From an uncultured Lachnospiraceae bacterium (GTDB taxonomy: Bacteria > Bacillota > Clostridia > Lachnospirales > Lachnospiraceae), in NCBI GenBank assembly GCA_900539175.1, contig UQAW01000009.1, positions 1-64,000 of the forward strand: DNA of 64,000 nucleotides, read 5' to 3'. The number at the start of each line of letters is the position of its first letter. Position 1 is the first letter of the stretch. Under the pieces are notes generated by a model. That model saw nothing but the letters and a program-made list of their open reading frames with translations. It was not told where the DNA came from and searched no databases. The translations under genes were made by a program, and so were the position numbers. Shown piece by piece: positions 17,949-26,098 of the stretch.

Positions 17949-18920
17949 ATGGCTAATAAATATTATATTAATTATATGGATTATTATATTCCGACGGATC
18001 AAATGGAGTCTGAGTATATAATACGTAATACATCAGTTGAGAAAAAGTCACAAATTAAGAATCTGGATAAATGTATTTCTAAGTTTAAAGATGAAACGCA
18101 TATAGAAAAGGTTTCCTACTTTAAAGATAGCAGGGCTTTTAGTAGAAAAGTATATGAACTTGTAGAGAGAATGCTTAAAACAACTCAGATTGATCCGGAG
18201 AATATATCATACATTTTATGTGGAAATCAACACTTATTTCATATGGATGGCGTTTCGATCGTGCAGAGTCTGAAATATGATTTTAAATTTTCAAATAGTA
18301 TGATATTGCCTATCATGCAACCTTGCGCTGCCGCATTATGCGGGTTAAACATAGCAAACAAACTTTTAGAGGATAACAAATATATTTTAATTCTTTCAGG
18401 TTGCTGTTGGAAGAATATAGAAGAGCGCTATATTGATTTTTCAATTAGAGGTGATGGGATAAGTTTAGTATTATTATCAAGGAATAAAGGTCCGTTTCGT
18501 ATTATAAAAAGTAATGTGCTTAATTTTAATAATGCGGCATTTAATGTGGATGGAACTTTAAAACATGATCCATCACTAAGCAGGTTTAATTTGATAAACA
18601 AGGGTTCTGAATTTTTATTAGAATCTTTGAAAGTGTTTGATATAGAAATTGATGATATTGCCAAAATCATTCAACCAAATACAGGATATTATGTTTTTCA
18701 TGAATTATATAGCTATTATACGAAGATAAGACCGGAGATGTTTTTCTACGATAACATACCAAACGGTGGTCATATCTGTGATGTAGATATTGTTAGAAAT
18801 CTTATGGACTACGATCAGAGAGAATCTCTTGATATAGGTTCGCAGGTTATGTTGTATACACCAGATGTGGAACCGACATTTGATATCAATTATCATAGTG
18901 TTTTGCTTGAGAAGTGTTAG
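17949..18920 (+). CDS. KAS III (FabH)-like thiolase-fold protein with altered active site
   Basis: A 323-residue protein of the 3-oxoacyl-ACP synthase III superfamily. The nucleophile Cys is seen in MQPCAAALCGL. The region that normally reads PHQAN (catalytic His) is IQPNTGYYVFHE here, with Asn in place of His. The region that normally reads GNTSAA is NGGHICDVD, with His near the usual Asn. Such changes occur in KAS III-type enzymes that transfer acyl groups instead of doing decarboxylative condensation. It is followed by an ACP and an AMP-dependent ligase, so it probably moves or condenses a carrier-bound acyl group. Confidence 0.7.
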   Translation: MANKYYINYMDYYIPTDQMESEYIIRNTSVEKKSQIKNLDKCISKFKDETHIEKVSYFKDSRAFSRKVYELVERMLKTTQIDPENISYILCGNQHLFHMDGVSIVQSLKYDFKFSNSMILPIMQPCAAALCGLNIANKLLEDNKYILILSGCCWKNIEERYIDFSIRGDGISLVLLSRNKGPFRIIKSNVLNFNNAAFNVDGTLKHDPSLSRFNLINKGSEFLLESLKVFDIEIDDIAKIIQPNTGYYVFHELYSYYTKIRPEMFFYDNIPNGGHICDVDIVRNLMDYDQRESLDIGSQVMLYTPDVEPTFDINYHSVLLEKC

Positions 18921-18939
18921 TTATGTGAGGAGAGTGGAT

Positions 18940-19200
18940 ATGGAAACTTATGAAATAGAATGCGTAATATTAAACATTTTAAAAAAAATATCGTCAAATC
19001 AGGATTTGACAGCAGAGTGGAATATCCAGGAAGATGTAGATATTGATTCGATTGGATGGTTGAGATGCCTGATTCAGTTAGAGGAAGAATATGGGTGTGT
19101 TTTTAACCCACAAGCCATTTTCGGCAATAAGTTGGTCACTGTTCAAGACTTTATTGATAAAGTGGTTGAATATTTAACAGCATATATGAAGATGAAGTGA
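18940..19200 (+). CDS. Acyl carrier protein
   Basis: An 86-residue acidic four-helix carrier. Ser37 in DVDIDSIGWL is the expected phosphopantetheine attachment site. GAGGAGAG lies five bases upstream of ATG 18940; the longer reading frame from 18865 overlaps the previous gene and adds unrelated sequence. It sits between a KAS III-like protein and an AMP-dependent ligase, so it is probably loaded by the ligase. It is unlikely to be the housekeeping AcpP, being outside any fatty-acid gene cluster. The Trp after the Ser motif (SIGW) is unusual. Confidence 0.85.
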   Translation: METYEIECVILNILKKISSNQDLTAEWNIQEDVDIDSIGWLRCLIQLEEEYGCVFNPQAIFGNKLVTVQDFIDKVVEYLTAYMKMK

Positions 19201-19225
19201 TGCATCTGATTAGGAGGAGCAAAAA

Positions 19226-20701
19226 TTGAATTGCAGCAGTTTTTATAATGTTTTCTCAGATATTCAAGATAATACAGAGAATTATATTGATTATTTAGTA
19301 TGGGAAGAATTTAATTATGTTATTCGAAAAAAAACATTTGCAGAAATTTATAAAGATATTATTCAATGTTATGGCAATCTTCAAAAGTTAGGAATTAGTT
19401 CTGAGCATGTAGTTGGATTAGATATTGAAAATACCTATGAATATTTAATATGTGATGCGGCATTATTGTTAATTGGTGCGCAAACAGTTATTAGTAATAA
19501 TACGGAATCGCTGGATTTGCTGAAACAAAGGTTAGATGACTTTAAAACAGAATTTGTTGTTACGAAAAGGGAAATTGGAAAGTGTTCTCAGAAAATAATT
19601 GAACTCTCATCTTTGTTTGCTGTCACTAATACAGAAGTTGAAATTGTGGAACGAAAATTTGAGGGTAAGGATATCAGTATAATGTTTTCATCCGGAACTA
19701 CGGGCATCCCAAAAGCATTAGGGATAACTGAAATAGGTTCTATTTGGAGTGCGAACAATTTTTTCAATTATATGCAGTTTGAAAAAAGTGATAAGTTTCT
19801 TATATTTATGCCACTATCCAATTATCAGCAGCGATTCCTGTTTTGGGGATGTTTAATGAATAAGATAAATATTTCATTAGCCAATGATATGACCTTATTT
19901 CATTCATTGGCACAGTTGGAGCCTAGTATATTACTTGCACCGCCTAATTTTTACTATAATTTATATTGCGAGCAATTAAAGGAAAACAATAAAAATACTC
20001 CGGTTTTAAGAAATATACTGGGGACAAAAATGAGATATTTGTTGACAGGTATGGCACCCATTGATAATCATATATTAGAATTTTACCGAGATTGTAATTT
20101 GGAAATTTACCAGATATATGGACAAACTGAGATTGGCATGATCGCCTGCAACATTAAGAGCCAAAATAAATTAGGTTCAGTGGGTAAACCGATTATCGAG
20201 TTATCTTTCTCAGAAAACAAAGAGGTGATTACACATTCTCCGCATCCAATTGTTAGCGGTTACTATGAGCATGATAATTTCAGAGCACTGGGAGATGTAA
20301 GGCCAACTGGTGATTTGGGAGAGCAAGATGCAGACGGTTTTGTGTATATTAAAGGAAGAATGAATGATACCATTATATTGAATAATGGTAAAAAAATAAA
20401 TCCGACCATGATTGAGAACGAGATTAAGAATAAGTATAAGGCAAAAGAAGTTTTATTGTACAAAACCCGGTCAGATGCAGATGAAATGATTTTGAATGTT
20501 GCGGTATTAATTGATGCTGGTGTTGCAATTGATTCAGCAGAGATGACAGCATTTGTTATGAATCTACACGAAATAAAAGCGTGTGCAGATGAAGTGAGAA
20601 TATTTACATATAATATGACGGCGAATGATAAGATATTCTTCTATACTGAAAATGGAAAATTTTCCCGTGCGAAAGCAATTAAGTGTTTGACAGAAAAATA
20701 G
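19226..20701 (+). CDS. AMP-dependent acyl-CoA/ACP ligase
   Basis: A 491-residue adenylate-forming enzyme of the ANL superfamily. The P-loop-like motif MFSSGTTGIPKALG (about 152-165), the YGQTE motif, the TGDLGEQDADGFVYIKGRMND hinge and a C-terminal Lys in NGKFSRAKAIK are present. It activates a carboxylic acid as acyl-AMP and passes it to a thiol, here most likely the ACP encoded directly upstream. The start is TTG at 19226 with AGGAGG eight bases before it. No ATG alternative gives the N-terminus. The acid cannot be named from the sequence. Confidence 0.85.
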   Translation: MNCSSFYNVFSDIQDNTENYIDYLVWEEFNYVIRKKTFAEIYKDIIQCYGNLQKLGISSEHVVGLDIENTYEYLICDAALLLIGAQTVISNNTESLDLLKQRLDDFKTEFVVTKREIGKCSQKIIELSSLFAVTNTEVEIVERKFEGKDISIMFSSGTTGIPKALGITEIGSIWSANNFFNYMQFEKSDKFLIFMPLSNYQQRFLFWGCLMNKINISLANDMTLFHSLAQLEPSILLAPPNFYYNLYCEQLKENNKNTPVLRNILGTKMRYLLTGMAPIDNHILEFYRDCNLEIYQIYGQTEIGMIACNIKSQNKLGSVGKPIIELSFSENKEVITHSPHPIVSGYYEHDNFRALGDVRPTGDLGEQDADGFVYIKGRMNDTIILNNGKKINPTMIENEIKNKYKAKEVLLYKTRSDADEMILNVAVLIDAGVAIDSAEMTAFVMNLHEIKACADEVRIFTYNMTANDKIFFYTENGKFSRAKAIKCLTEK

Positions 20702-20713
20702 TAGGAGGATTTT

Positions 20714-21529
20714 ATGGAAAAAGTAGTACATCCTTGTTTTGAAAGTAATAGTTGTGGATACCGTTTTCATCTTCCTATAGCACCGAGGTGCAATACAAAG
20801 TGTAATTTTTGTAAGCGTGGTATTTCGAAGGAAGATGATAGACCAGGAGTAGCGAGTGGGATTTTGGATATAAAGGAAATCGAAAATTATATGGAGAAGA
20901 ATATTGCTTTATATCCAAAATGTAAGATAGTAGGTGTTGCAGGTCCGGGAGATCCGTTGTCAAATGCTACAGTATTGTTTGATGCATTCAAATTGCTGGA
21001 TGAGAAATATCCTGATTTCAAAAAATGTATGTGTACAAATGGTTTTTATTTGTCCAAATATAAAGAGGAATTTATGCAATCTAAATTGGATTATGTCACA
21101 CTTACCGTGAATTCCCGAGAGCCGGCTACACTGGCAAAGATATACGATTTTTTGGAGTTTGAGGGGAAAGTTTACACTGGAATTGAGATGGGGGAATTGA
21201 TTTTAAAATTGCAAGATGAAGCATTAAAGATTATTGCTGGCATAACAAATATGAAATTTAAGATCAATATTGTTGTCATCCCCGGAATAAACGATGGTGA
21301 GTTGGAAGATTTAATTTGTTATTTGAAAAATTTTAAAGTACATATTTTTAATTTGCTGCCGCTTTTAAGCGTGAAGGGAACCAAATTTGAGAATATAGAA
21401 ACCCTTAGTAAGGAGAATTTAAAATTGATCAAAGACAGGTTAAAAAAGAAGTTTCCTGATGTCAGGTTTAAAGATAATTGTAAACAATGCAGAGCTGATG
21501 CGTGCGGGCTTATTGAAAAAATTAGTTAA
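20714..21529 (+). CDS. NifB-like radical SAM protein
   Basis: A 271-residue radical SAM enzyme close to NifB. It has HPCFES at the N-terminus, RFHLPIAPRCNTKCNFC with the CxxxCxxC [4Fe-4S] motif, RPGVAS, GVAGPGDPL, and a C-terminal CKQCRADACGL. All of these are NifB hallmarks. NifB fuses two 4Fe-4S clusters and inserts carbide, giving NifB-co (L-cluster precursor). One NifB Cys, in the CxRxxxCxxESRPG stretch, is absent (reads KRGISKEDDRPG). The C-terminal NafY/NifX-like domain is also absent, as in short NifB proteins. It is the likely source of a cofactor for the NifD-like subunit. Confidence 0.88.
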   Translation: MEKVVHPCFESNSCGYRFHLPIAPRCNTKCNFCKRGISKEDDRPGVASGILDIKEIENYMEKNIALYPKCKIVGVAGPGDPLSNATVLFDAFKLLDEKYPDFKKCMCTNGFYLSKYKEEFMQSKLDYVTLTVNSREPATLAKIYDFLEFEGKVYTGIEMGELILKLQDEALKIIAGITNMKFKINIVVIPGINDGELEDLICYLKNFKVHIFNLLPLLSVKGTKFENIETLSKENLKLIKDRLKKKFPDVRFKDNCKQCRADACGLIEKIS

Positions 21530-21564
21530 AGAAGCATGAAACTGTATTGGATAGGAGTGCTATT

Positions 21565-22266
21565 ATGAGTTTTGGTAAATGTTCGATATGTGATTCACAG
21601 GTTTTGTATAATGAGGATGCTGTTCTGGCTAAGTGCAGTATATGTGGCAAAGAAGAAAGTACGTATATTTTGTGCGAAGAATCTCATTATGTGTGCGCAG
21701 ATTGTTGTGCAAAAGAGGTTATGAATAGTATTAGAGAGATTATACCTGACATTAAACAGGAGAATCCGGTAGATATTGGTGAATATATTATGGCTAAGTG
21801 TGGTATTTCTGGACATACACCACATACAATAGCGACGGTTTCCTTTTTAATGGCTGTGAAAAACCTTACAGGGAAATTGACTGATGAAGATGTTCAAGAG
21901 GGATTGAAAAGAAGCTATGAGATACCGCCAGGATGGTGCGGATATTTTGGGGCATGCGGTGCGGGTATAGGAATTGGAGTGGCTTTTAGCATTGTTTTAG
22001 GAGCAACTCCAAGCAGCGATAAGGAACGAAGCGTGGCAAATTATGCAACAGCATGTTGTTTAAAAAAAATAGCACAACTTGGAGGACCGTGCTGCTGCAT
22101 CGGTTCTGTACGAGCAGCATTGAAGGAATCGGTGATTTTGGCTGAAAAATATTTAGGTCTCAAATTCCCACCGCAAACCAGAAGTATGAAGCGTTGTTGG
22201 GCCTCGCGCTTACAACCAAGTTGTAAAAAGAACAAATGCATGTTTTATGGTGAGCACTCAGTGTGA
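21565..22266 (+). CDS. DUF5714-type Cys-rich protein
   Basis: A 233-residue protein. The N-terminal part has zinc/FeS-type pairs: CSICDSQ, CSICGKEES and YVCADCCAKE (residues 4-60). The C-terminal part, with PPGWCGYFGACGAGIGIGVAFSIVLGATPSS and GGPCCCIGS, resembles DUF5714, known from anaerobes and methanogens beside radical SAM genes. Its function is not established. It ends in further cysteines (CWASRLQPSCKKNKCMF). Lying directly after the NifB-like gene, it may bind or shuttle FeS or metal for cofactor assembly. I chose ATG 21565, with TAGGAG upstream. Confidence 0.65.
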   Translation: MSFGKCSICDSQVLYNEDAVLAKCSICGKEESTYILCEESHYVCADCCAKEVMNSIREIIPDIKQENPVDIGEYIMAKCGISGHTPHTIATVSFLMAVKNLTGKLTDEDVQEGLKRSYEIPPGWCGYFGACGAGIGIGVAFSIVLGATPSSDKERSVANYATACCLKKIAQLGGPCCCIGSVRAALKESVILAEKYLGLKFPPQTRSMKRCWASRLQPSCKKNKCMFYGEHSV

Positions 22267-22297
22267 AATTTGTAGTGATACAAAGGATAGATTAGTT

Positions 22298-24076
22298 ATG
22301 GATATAGCCGTATTAGTTAAACAGGTACCCAAAAATACATGTGCACATATGAATTCAGATCATACAGTTAATCGAACAGGAATGGGAGTTATTAATCCTA
22401 ATGATTTGAATGCACTGGAAGTGGCATTGCGATTAAAGAAACAGACAAATTGCAAAGTGACTGCGATTACCATGGGCAATGCTTCGGCAAAAAGTGTGCT
22501 GAAAAAGGCTTTTGCATTGGGAGTAGACCAAGCGGTTTTGGTAACAGATAATGATTTTATTGGATCAGATACTTATGCAACTTCTGTGGTTCTGTTAAGG
22601 ACATTAGAGTATCTAGGAGGGTATGAATTAATTCTATGTGGCAAACAAACGATGGATGGTGCGACAGCGCAGGTTCCGGCAGAAATAGCTGGATTACTAA
22701 ATGTTAATTATGCGACAGGTGTAATGAAATGTTCTTTTGAAGGTAATGTCTTGCAATGTGAACGTAATATGGAATCTGGTGCTAAAGTGGAATGCTTAAC
22801 GCTGCCTGCAGTTGTTTCGGTTAGTAAAGATGCAAATGTACCAAGATTGCCTACACCAGATGGAATCTTACAAGCAAATAGTAAAGATATACGAGTGTTG
22901 ACAAATAATGAGTTGAAATTAAATACGTGTTTATGTGGAAAAAATGGTTCGTTGACGTATGTTAAAAAATGTATATCCATTCAAAATAATCAGGAACGAA
23001 AGAACGAATATATTGGACTGAATAAGTTCAAAGAATTGTATGGCATTTTGACGGAACAAAATGGTAGTTCTTCTAAAGGTAGCAGTGTTTTGCATGATAT
23101 AAGAAATATGGTTAAGTCAGACAAAAGAACGGTTATGGTATTTTGTGAATTTTCAGGCGCAATGTTGAAAACTGAAAGTATTGAAGTTCTTAATCAGGCT
23201 TGTGAGTTGGCATTAAAATTAGGTGCAAATGTTTCTGCTATTACGATTAATGCATTTAATAATTGCTCTGAAATGTTATCAAACTATGGAGTAGTAAGAA
23301 ATTATGCTTTGAATATAAAGGATATGTATGCACTTCCAGAAAGAGTTCTTTCTGAAAAAGTCTTGAAAACTGTAGAAAAAGAAAATCCACAAATTCTGTT
23401 ATTTTCAGGAACAATTTTAGGGAGAGGGATTGCTCCATACATTGCAGCCAGATTGCATTCAGGACTTACTGCTGATTGTACAAAATTAGATATTCAAGAG
23501 GATGATGAGGCTTTAATTCAAACGCGGCCGGCATTTGGAGGAAAACTTTATGCTGTTATTCTTTCTAAAGATTGTAGCATTCAAATGGCAACAATAAAGC
23601 CTAATTTATTCCTGAAAGAATATCAAATTATCGGAATTCAAACAGAGCTGATAGAAGATGAAGATGGGTATGCAGATATGGAGTGTAGCACATTTTCATT
23701 TTTAAGCGATTCCTATATTTCGTTTGATGAGGATGTAATTATAGGAATCGGCAATGGAATTGGAAGTAAACAAAATTGTCAAGTTGTGAAGCAATATTGT
23801 GAAAAAAGAGGATTTGGTTTTTGTGCTACCCGGGAAGTTGTTGATAAGGGCTGGGTAGAACATAAATATCAAGTAGGTTTAACCGGTGCAATTATCGCAC
23901 CCAAATTATATATTGCATTGGGCATTTCTGGTGCTGCCGAACACATAGTTGGTATACAAAGGAGTGAAATAATCGTATCTGTAAATTCAAAAATGAATGA
24001 ATCCATATTTGGGAGTTCGGATTATTGCATTGTGTCAGATGTAAATGAATTTATAGACGCTTTTATGAATAAATAA
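22298..24076 (+). CDS. Fused electron transfer flavoprotein EtfB-EtfA
   Basis: A 592-residue fusion. Residues 1 to about 245 are EtfB-like (MDIAVLVKQVP, NPNDLNALEVALRLK, GKQTMDGATAQVPAEIA). Residues about 275-592 are EtfA-like, with the FAD-binding motifs TRPAFGGKLYA and VDKGWVEHKYQVGLTG...PKLYIALGISGAAEHIVGI. EtfAB/FixAB proteins hand electrons between NADH, quinones or dehydrogenases and ferredoxin. In nitrogen fixers FixAB feeds nitrogenase. FixC and FixX are absent here, so the partner is unclear; the nitrogenase-like system is the likely electron sink. ATG 22298 fits the EtfB N-terminus better than 22247. Order B-A in one chain is uncommon. Confidence 0.88.
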   Translation: MDIAVLVKQVPKNTCAHMNSDHTVNRTGMGVINPNDLNALEVALRLKKQTNCKVTAITMGNASAKSVLKKAFALGVDQAVLVTDNDFIGSDTYATSVVLLRTLEYLGGYELILCGKQTMDGATAQVPAEIAGLLNVNYATGVMKCSFEGNVLQCERNMESGAKVECLTLPAVVSVSKDANVPRLPTPDGILQANSKDIRVLTNNELKLNTCLCGKNGSLTYVKKCISIQNNQERKNEYIGLNKFKELYGILTEQNGSSSKGSSVLHDIRNMVKSDKRTVMVFCEFSGAMLKTESIEVLNQACELALKLGANVSAITINAFNNCSEMLSNYGVVRNYALNIKDMYALPERVLSEKVLKTVEKENPQILLFSGTILGRGIAPYIAARLHSGLTADCTKLDIQEDDEALIQTRPAFGGKLYAVILSKDCSIQMATIKPNLFLKEYQIIGIQTELIEDEDGYADMECSTFSFLSDSYISFDEDVIIGIGNGIGSKQNCQVVKQYCEKRGFGFCATREVVDKGWVEHKYQVGLTGAIIAPKLYIALGISGAAEHIVGIQRSEIIVSVNSKMNESIFGSSDYCIVSDVNEFIDAFMNK

Positions 24077-24101
24077 ATATTAAAAAGGTTGGTGTATTAT
24101 A

Positions 24102-24605
24102 ATGATGAATAATTACGAAAAGGTGAAAAGTATAATTCAGAATAACAAATTTTTACATTTAGCAACAAGTGATGCGGAGGGAAATGTTTGGGCAGCGCCA
24201 CTCACGTTTGCATTTGATGATGAATACAGAATGTATTTTCATTCAGCTGTTGATAGTACCCATATTGAAAATATCAAAGAAAATCCTGTTGTAAGTTTTT
24301 CAATCTGTGATTCTGAGCAGAACTTAATGGAAATAGATGGAATACAGGGAAAAGGTATTGTTGGTCAGGTTGATGCTGAGGATCTTGAAAGAGTACATGC
24401 TTTATTCTTTAAAAGACAGATGCCAAATGATGAAATTAGAAGTAAGATGGCACCGCCAGCAGCAGTATTTCAGTCAGAAGAATTTCCTCAGCTACGTTTC
24501 TTCTGTATGATACCAACTGAGATGTATAAAAAGAATATGGAAATTATGGGGATTTGCAGACGAGTTCAAATTGATATTGAGGAATTAAAGAAGATAAATG
24601 GATAA
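24102..24605 (+). CDS. Pyridoxamine 5'-phosphate oxidase-like flavin protein
   Basis: A 167-residue split-barrel protein. HLATSDAEGNVWAAPLTFAFDDEYRMYFHSAVDSTHIENIKENPVVSFSI is the typical PNPOx-like core that binds FMN or F420-like flavins. Family members are general flavin reductases or stress proteins. Here it may reduce a pathway intermediate or serve as an electron carrier. Its 3' end overlaps the homocitrate-synthase-like gene by eight bases, so they are translationally coupled. No substrate can be assigned. Confidence 0.75.
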   Translation: MMNNYEKVKSIIQNNKFLHLATSDAEGNVWAAPLTFAFDDEYRMYFHSAVDSTHIENIKENPVVSFSICDSEQNLMEIDGIQGKGIVGQVDAEDLERVHALFFKRQMPNDEIRSKMAPPAAVFQSEEFPQLRFFCMIPTEMYKKNMEIMGICRRVQIDIEELKKING

Positions 24606-25737
24606 TTTAAATTTTTTCTTTTGTGATACTACATTAAGAGATGGTGAGCAAGTTACAGGTGTACAATATACAGTTGAACAAAAATTAAAAATTGCAATGC
24701 TTCTTGAAAAATTGGGCATTGAGTCTATTGATGCCGGTTTTGCAGCTACTTCTATAGAAGAACGTAATTCTATAAGAGAAATTAGTGAAGCTGGATTGAA
24801 TATGAGAATAATGAGCATGTGCCGAGTAGTGCGAGAAGATATTGATTATGCACTATCCTGTAAAGTGAATGGTGTGATCTTATTCATTCCCGGTTCAGAT
24901 ATTCACATTAAGGCAAAATTTGGTTCAGATATAAAAAGAGAGAGAGACAAATTAATTCAAAAAGCAATTGATTCTATTAAATACGCAAAAGATAGGGGTT
25001 TGCAGGTTGAATTTGGTGTAGAAGATTCCTCACGAACAGATTTTGATGTTCTTCTGGAAATTTTGTCAAAAGCAGAAGAGGCAGGTGCTGATTGGCTTGG
25101 AACAACGGATACCGTGGGATATTTGACCCCGGAACGAACTTATGAGTTTATTAAAAAGTTAGTAGACAATCTAAATAGGCCAGTAGGCGTACATTGCCAT
25201 AATGATTTTGGTCTTGCTACGGCAAATACAGTGGCAGGATTATTGGCAGGGGCAGGTTATGCTTCACCAACCGTGAATGGGATGGGCGAGCGTGCAGGTA
25301 ATGCTTCATTAGAAGAAGTCATTATGACTTTGAAGGTATTGTATAATCAAGATCTGAAATATGACTGTAAAATATTAAGCGAACTAAGTAGTATTGTTGA
25401 GAAATTTTCAGGTGTAAATATGGATATTTTGAAGCCCATTGTAGGAAAAAATGCATATTCACATGAATCTGGTATTCATGTGGATGGCATGCTTAAGGAT
25501 ACAAATACCTATGAAGTGTTTAAACCAGAACAAGTTGGGAGAAAAAGGGAATATATTTTGGGGAAACATGCAGGTAAGAGTGTGATACAATATATTCTTT
25601 TAAAACATGGATATGAGGTGGACAAACAGCAAGCTGCTGATTTTTGGCATCATGTAAAAGCAAATGAAGTAATGGGAACCAGATACACAGAAGAAATTGT
25701 TGTCGAACAGTTTAAGAAATATAGGAAGTATAAGTAA
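24598..25737 (+). CDS. Homocitrate synthase-like (NifV / LeuA family)
   Basis: A 379-residue Claisen-condensing enzyme of the DRE-TIM family. It shows CDTTLRDGEQVTG at the N-terminus, VHCHNDFGLATANT with metal-binding His residues, NGMGERAGNASLEEV and SHESGIHVDGMLK. Its length (no LeuA regulatory domain) fits NifV and AksA-type homocitrate synthases. It would condense acetyl-CoA with 2-oxoglutarate or a related 2-oxo acid. Homocitrate is the organic ligand of FeMo-co, so it may serve the nitrogenase-like cofactor. It may instead start 2-oxo acid chain elongation with the downstream LeuC/LeuD pair. Substrate discrimination needs structural comparison. Confidence 0.85.
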   Translation: MDNLNFFFCDTTLRDGEQVTGVQYTVEQKLKIAMLLEKLGIESIDAGFAATSIEERNSIREISEAGLNMRIMSMCRVVREDIDYALSCKVNGVILFIPGSDIHIKAKFGSDIKRERDKLIQKAIDSIKYAKDRGLQVEFGVEDSSRTDFDVLLEILSKAEEAGADWLGTTDTVGYLTPERTYEFIKKLVDNLNRPVGVHCHNDFGLATANTVAGLLAGAGYASPTVNGMGERAGNASLEEVIMTLKVLYNQDLKYDCKILSELSSIVEKFSGVNMDILKPIVGKNAYSHESGIHVDGMLKDTNTYEVFKPEQVGRKREYILGKHAGKSVIQYILLKHGYEVDKQQAADFWHHVKANEVMGTRYTEEIVVEQFKKYRKYK

Positions 25738-25739
25738 TG

Positions 25740-26090
25740 ATGGTAGAACATTGGACAAAATCAAGAAATGAATTGCTTGGTGATAACGCAGATATGGAGC
25801 TTATATCATCAGATAACATGACAGTTTGTAAATTTAATATAAAAAATCCTGTTGAACTGGGGTGTCATGTACATGAACATGAACAAATCACTATAGTATC
25901 TGGTGGTGAGATGATAATTGAATATAATGGGATAGCGAAGGAGATGCGAGCAGGAGATGTCTGCATAATTCCAGGTAATGTACCACATAAAGCAAGTATC
26001 ACAAAAGCACCATTTCAGTCCTTCGATATTTTTACCCCTGCACGGAAAGATTTTATAGGCAACATGGTATCTAATGAGGGTAAGAGTTAG
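25740..26090 (+). CDS. Cupin-domain protein
   Basis: A 116-residue single-domain cupin. The first motif GCHVHEHEQITIVSGGEMIIEY supplies two His and a Glu, and the second PGNVPHKA supplies the third His, so a metal site is complete. The ATG overlaps or abuts the preceding stop (TAATGATG), indicating coupling with the homocitrate-synthase-like gene. Single-domain cupins act as small isomerases, dioxygenases or ligand sensors. An oxygenase role seems unlikely in an anaerobic pathway. Either ATG (25737 or 25740) is possible. Confidence 0.75.
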   Translation: MVEHWTKSRNELLGDNADMELISSDNMTVCKFNIKNPVELGCHVHEHEQITIVSGGEMIIEYNGIAKEMRAGDVCIIPGNVPHKASITKAPFQSFDIFTPARKDFIGNMVSNEGKS

Positions 26091-26098
26091 GAAGAAAT

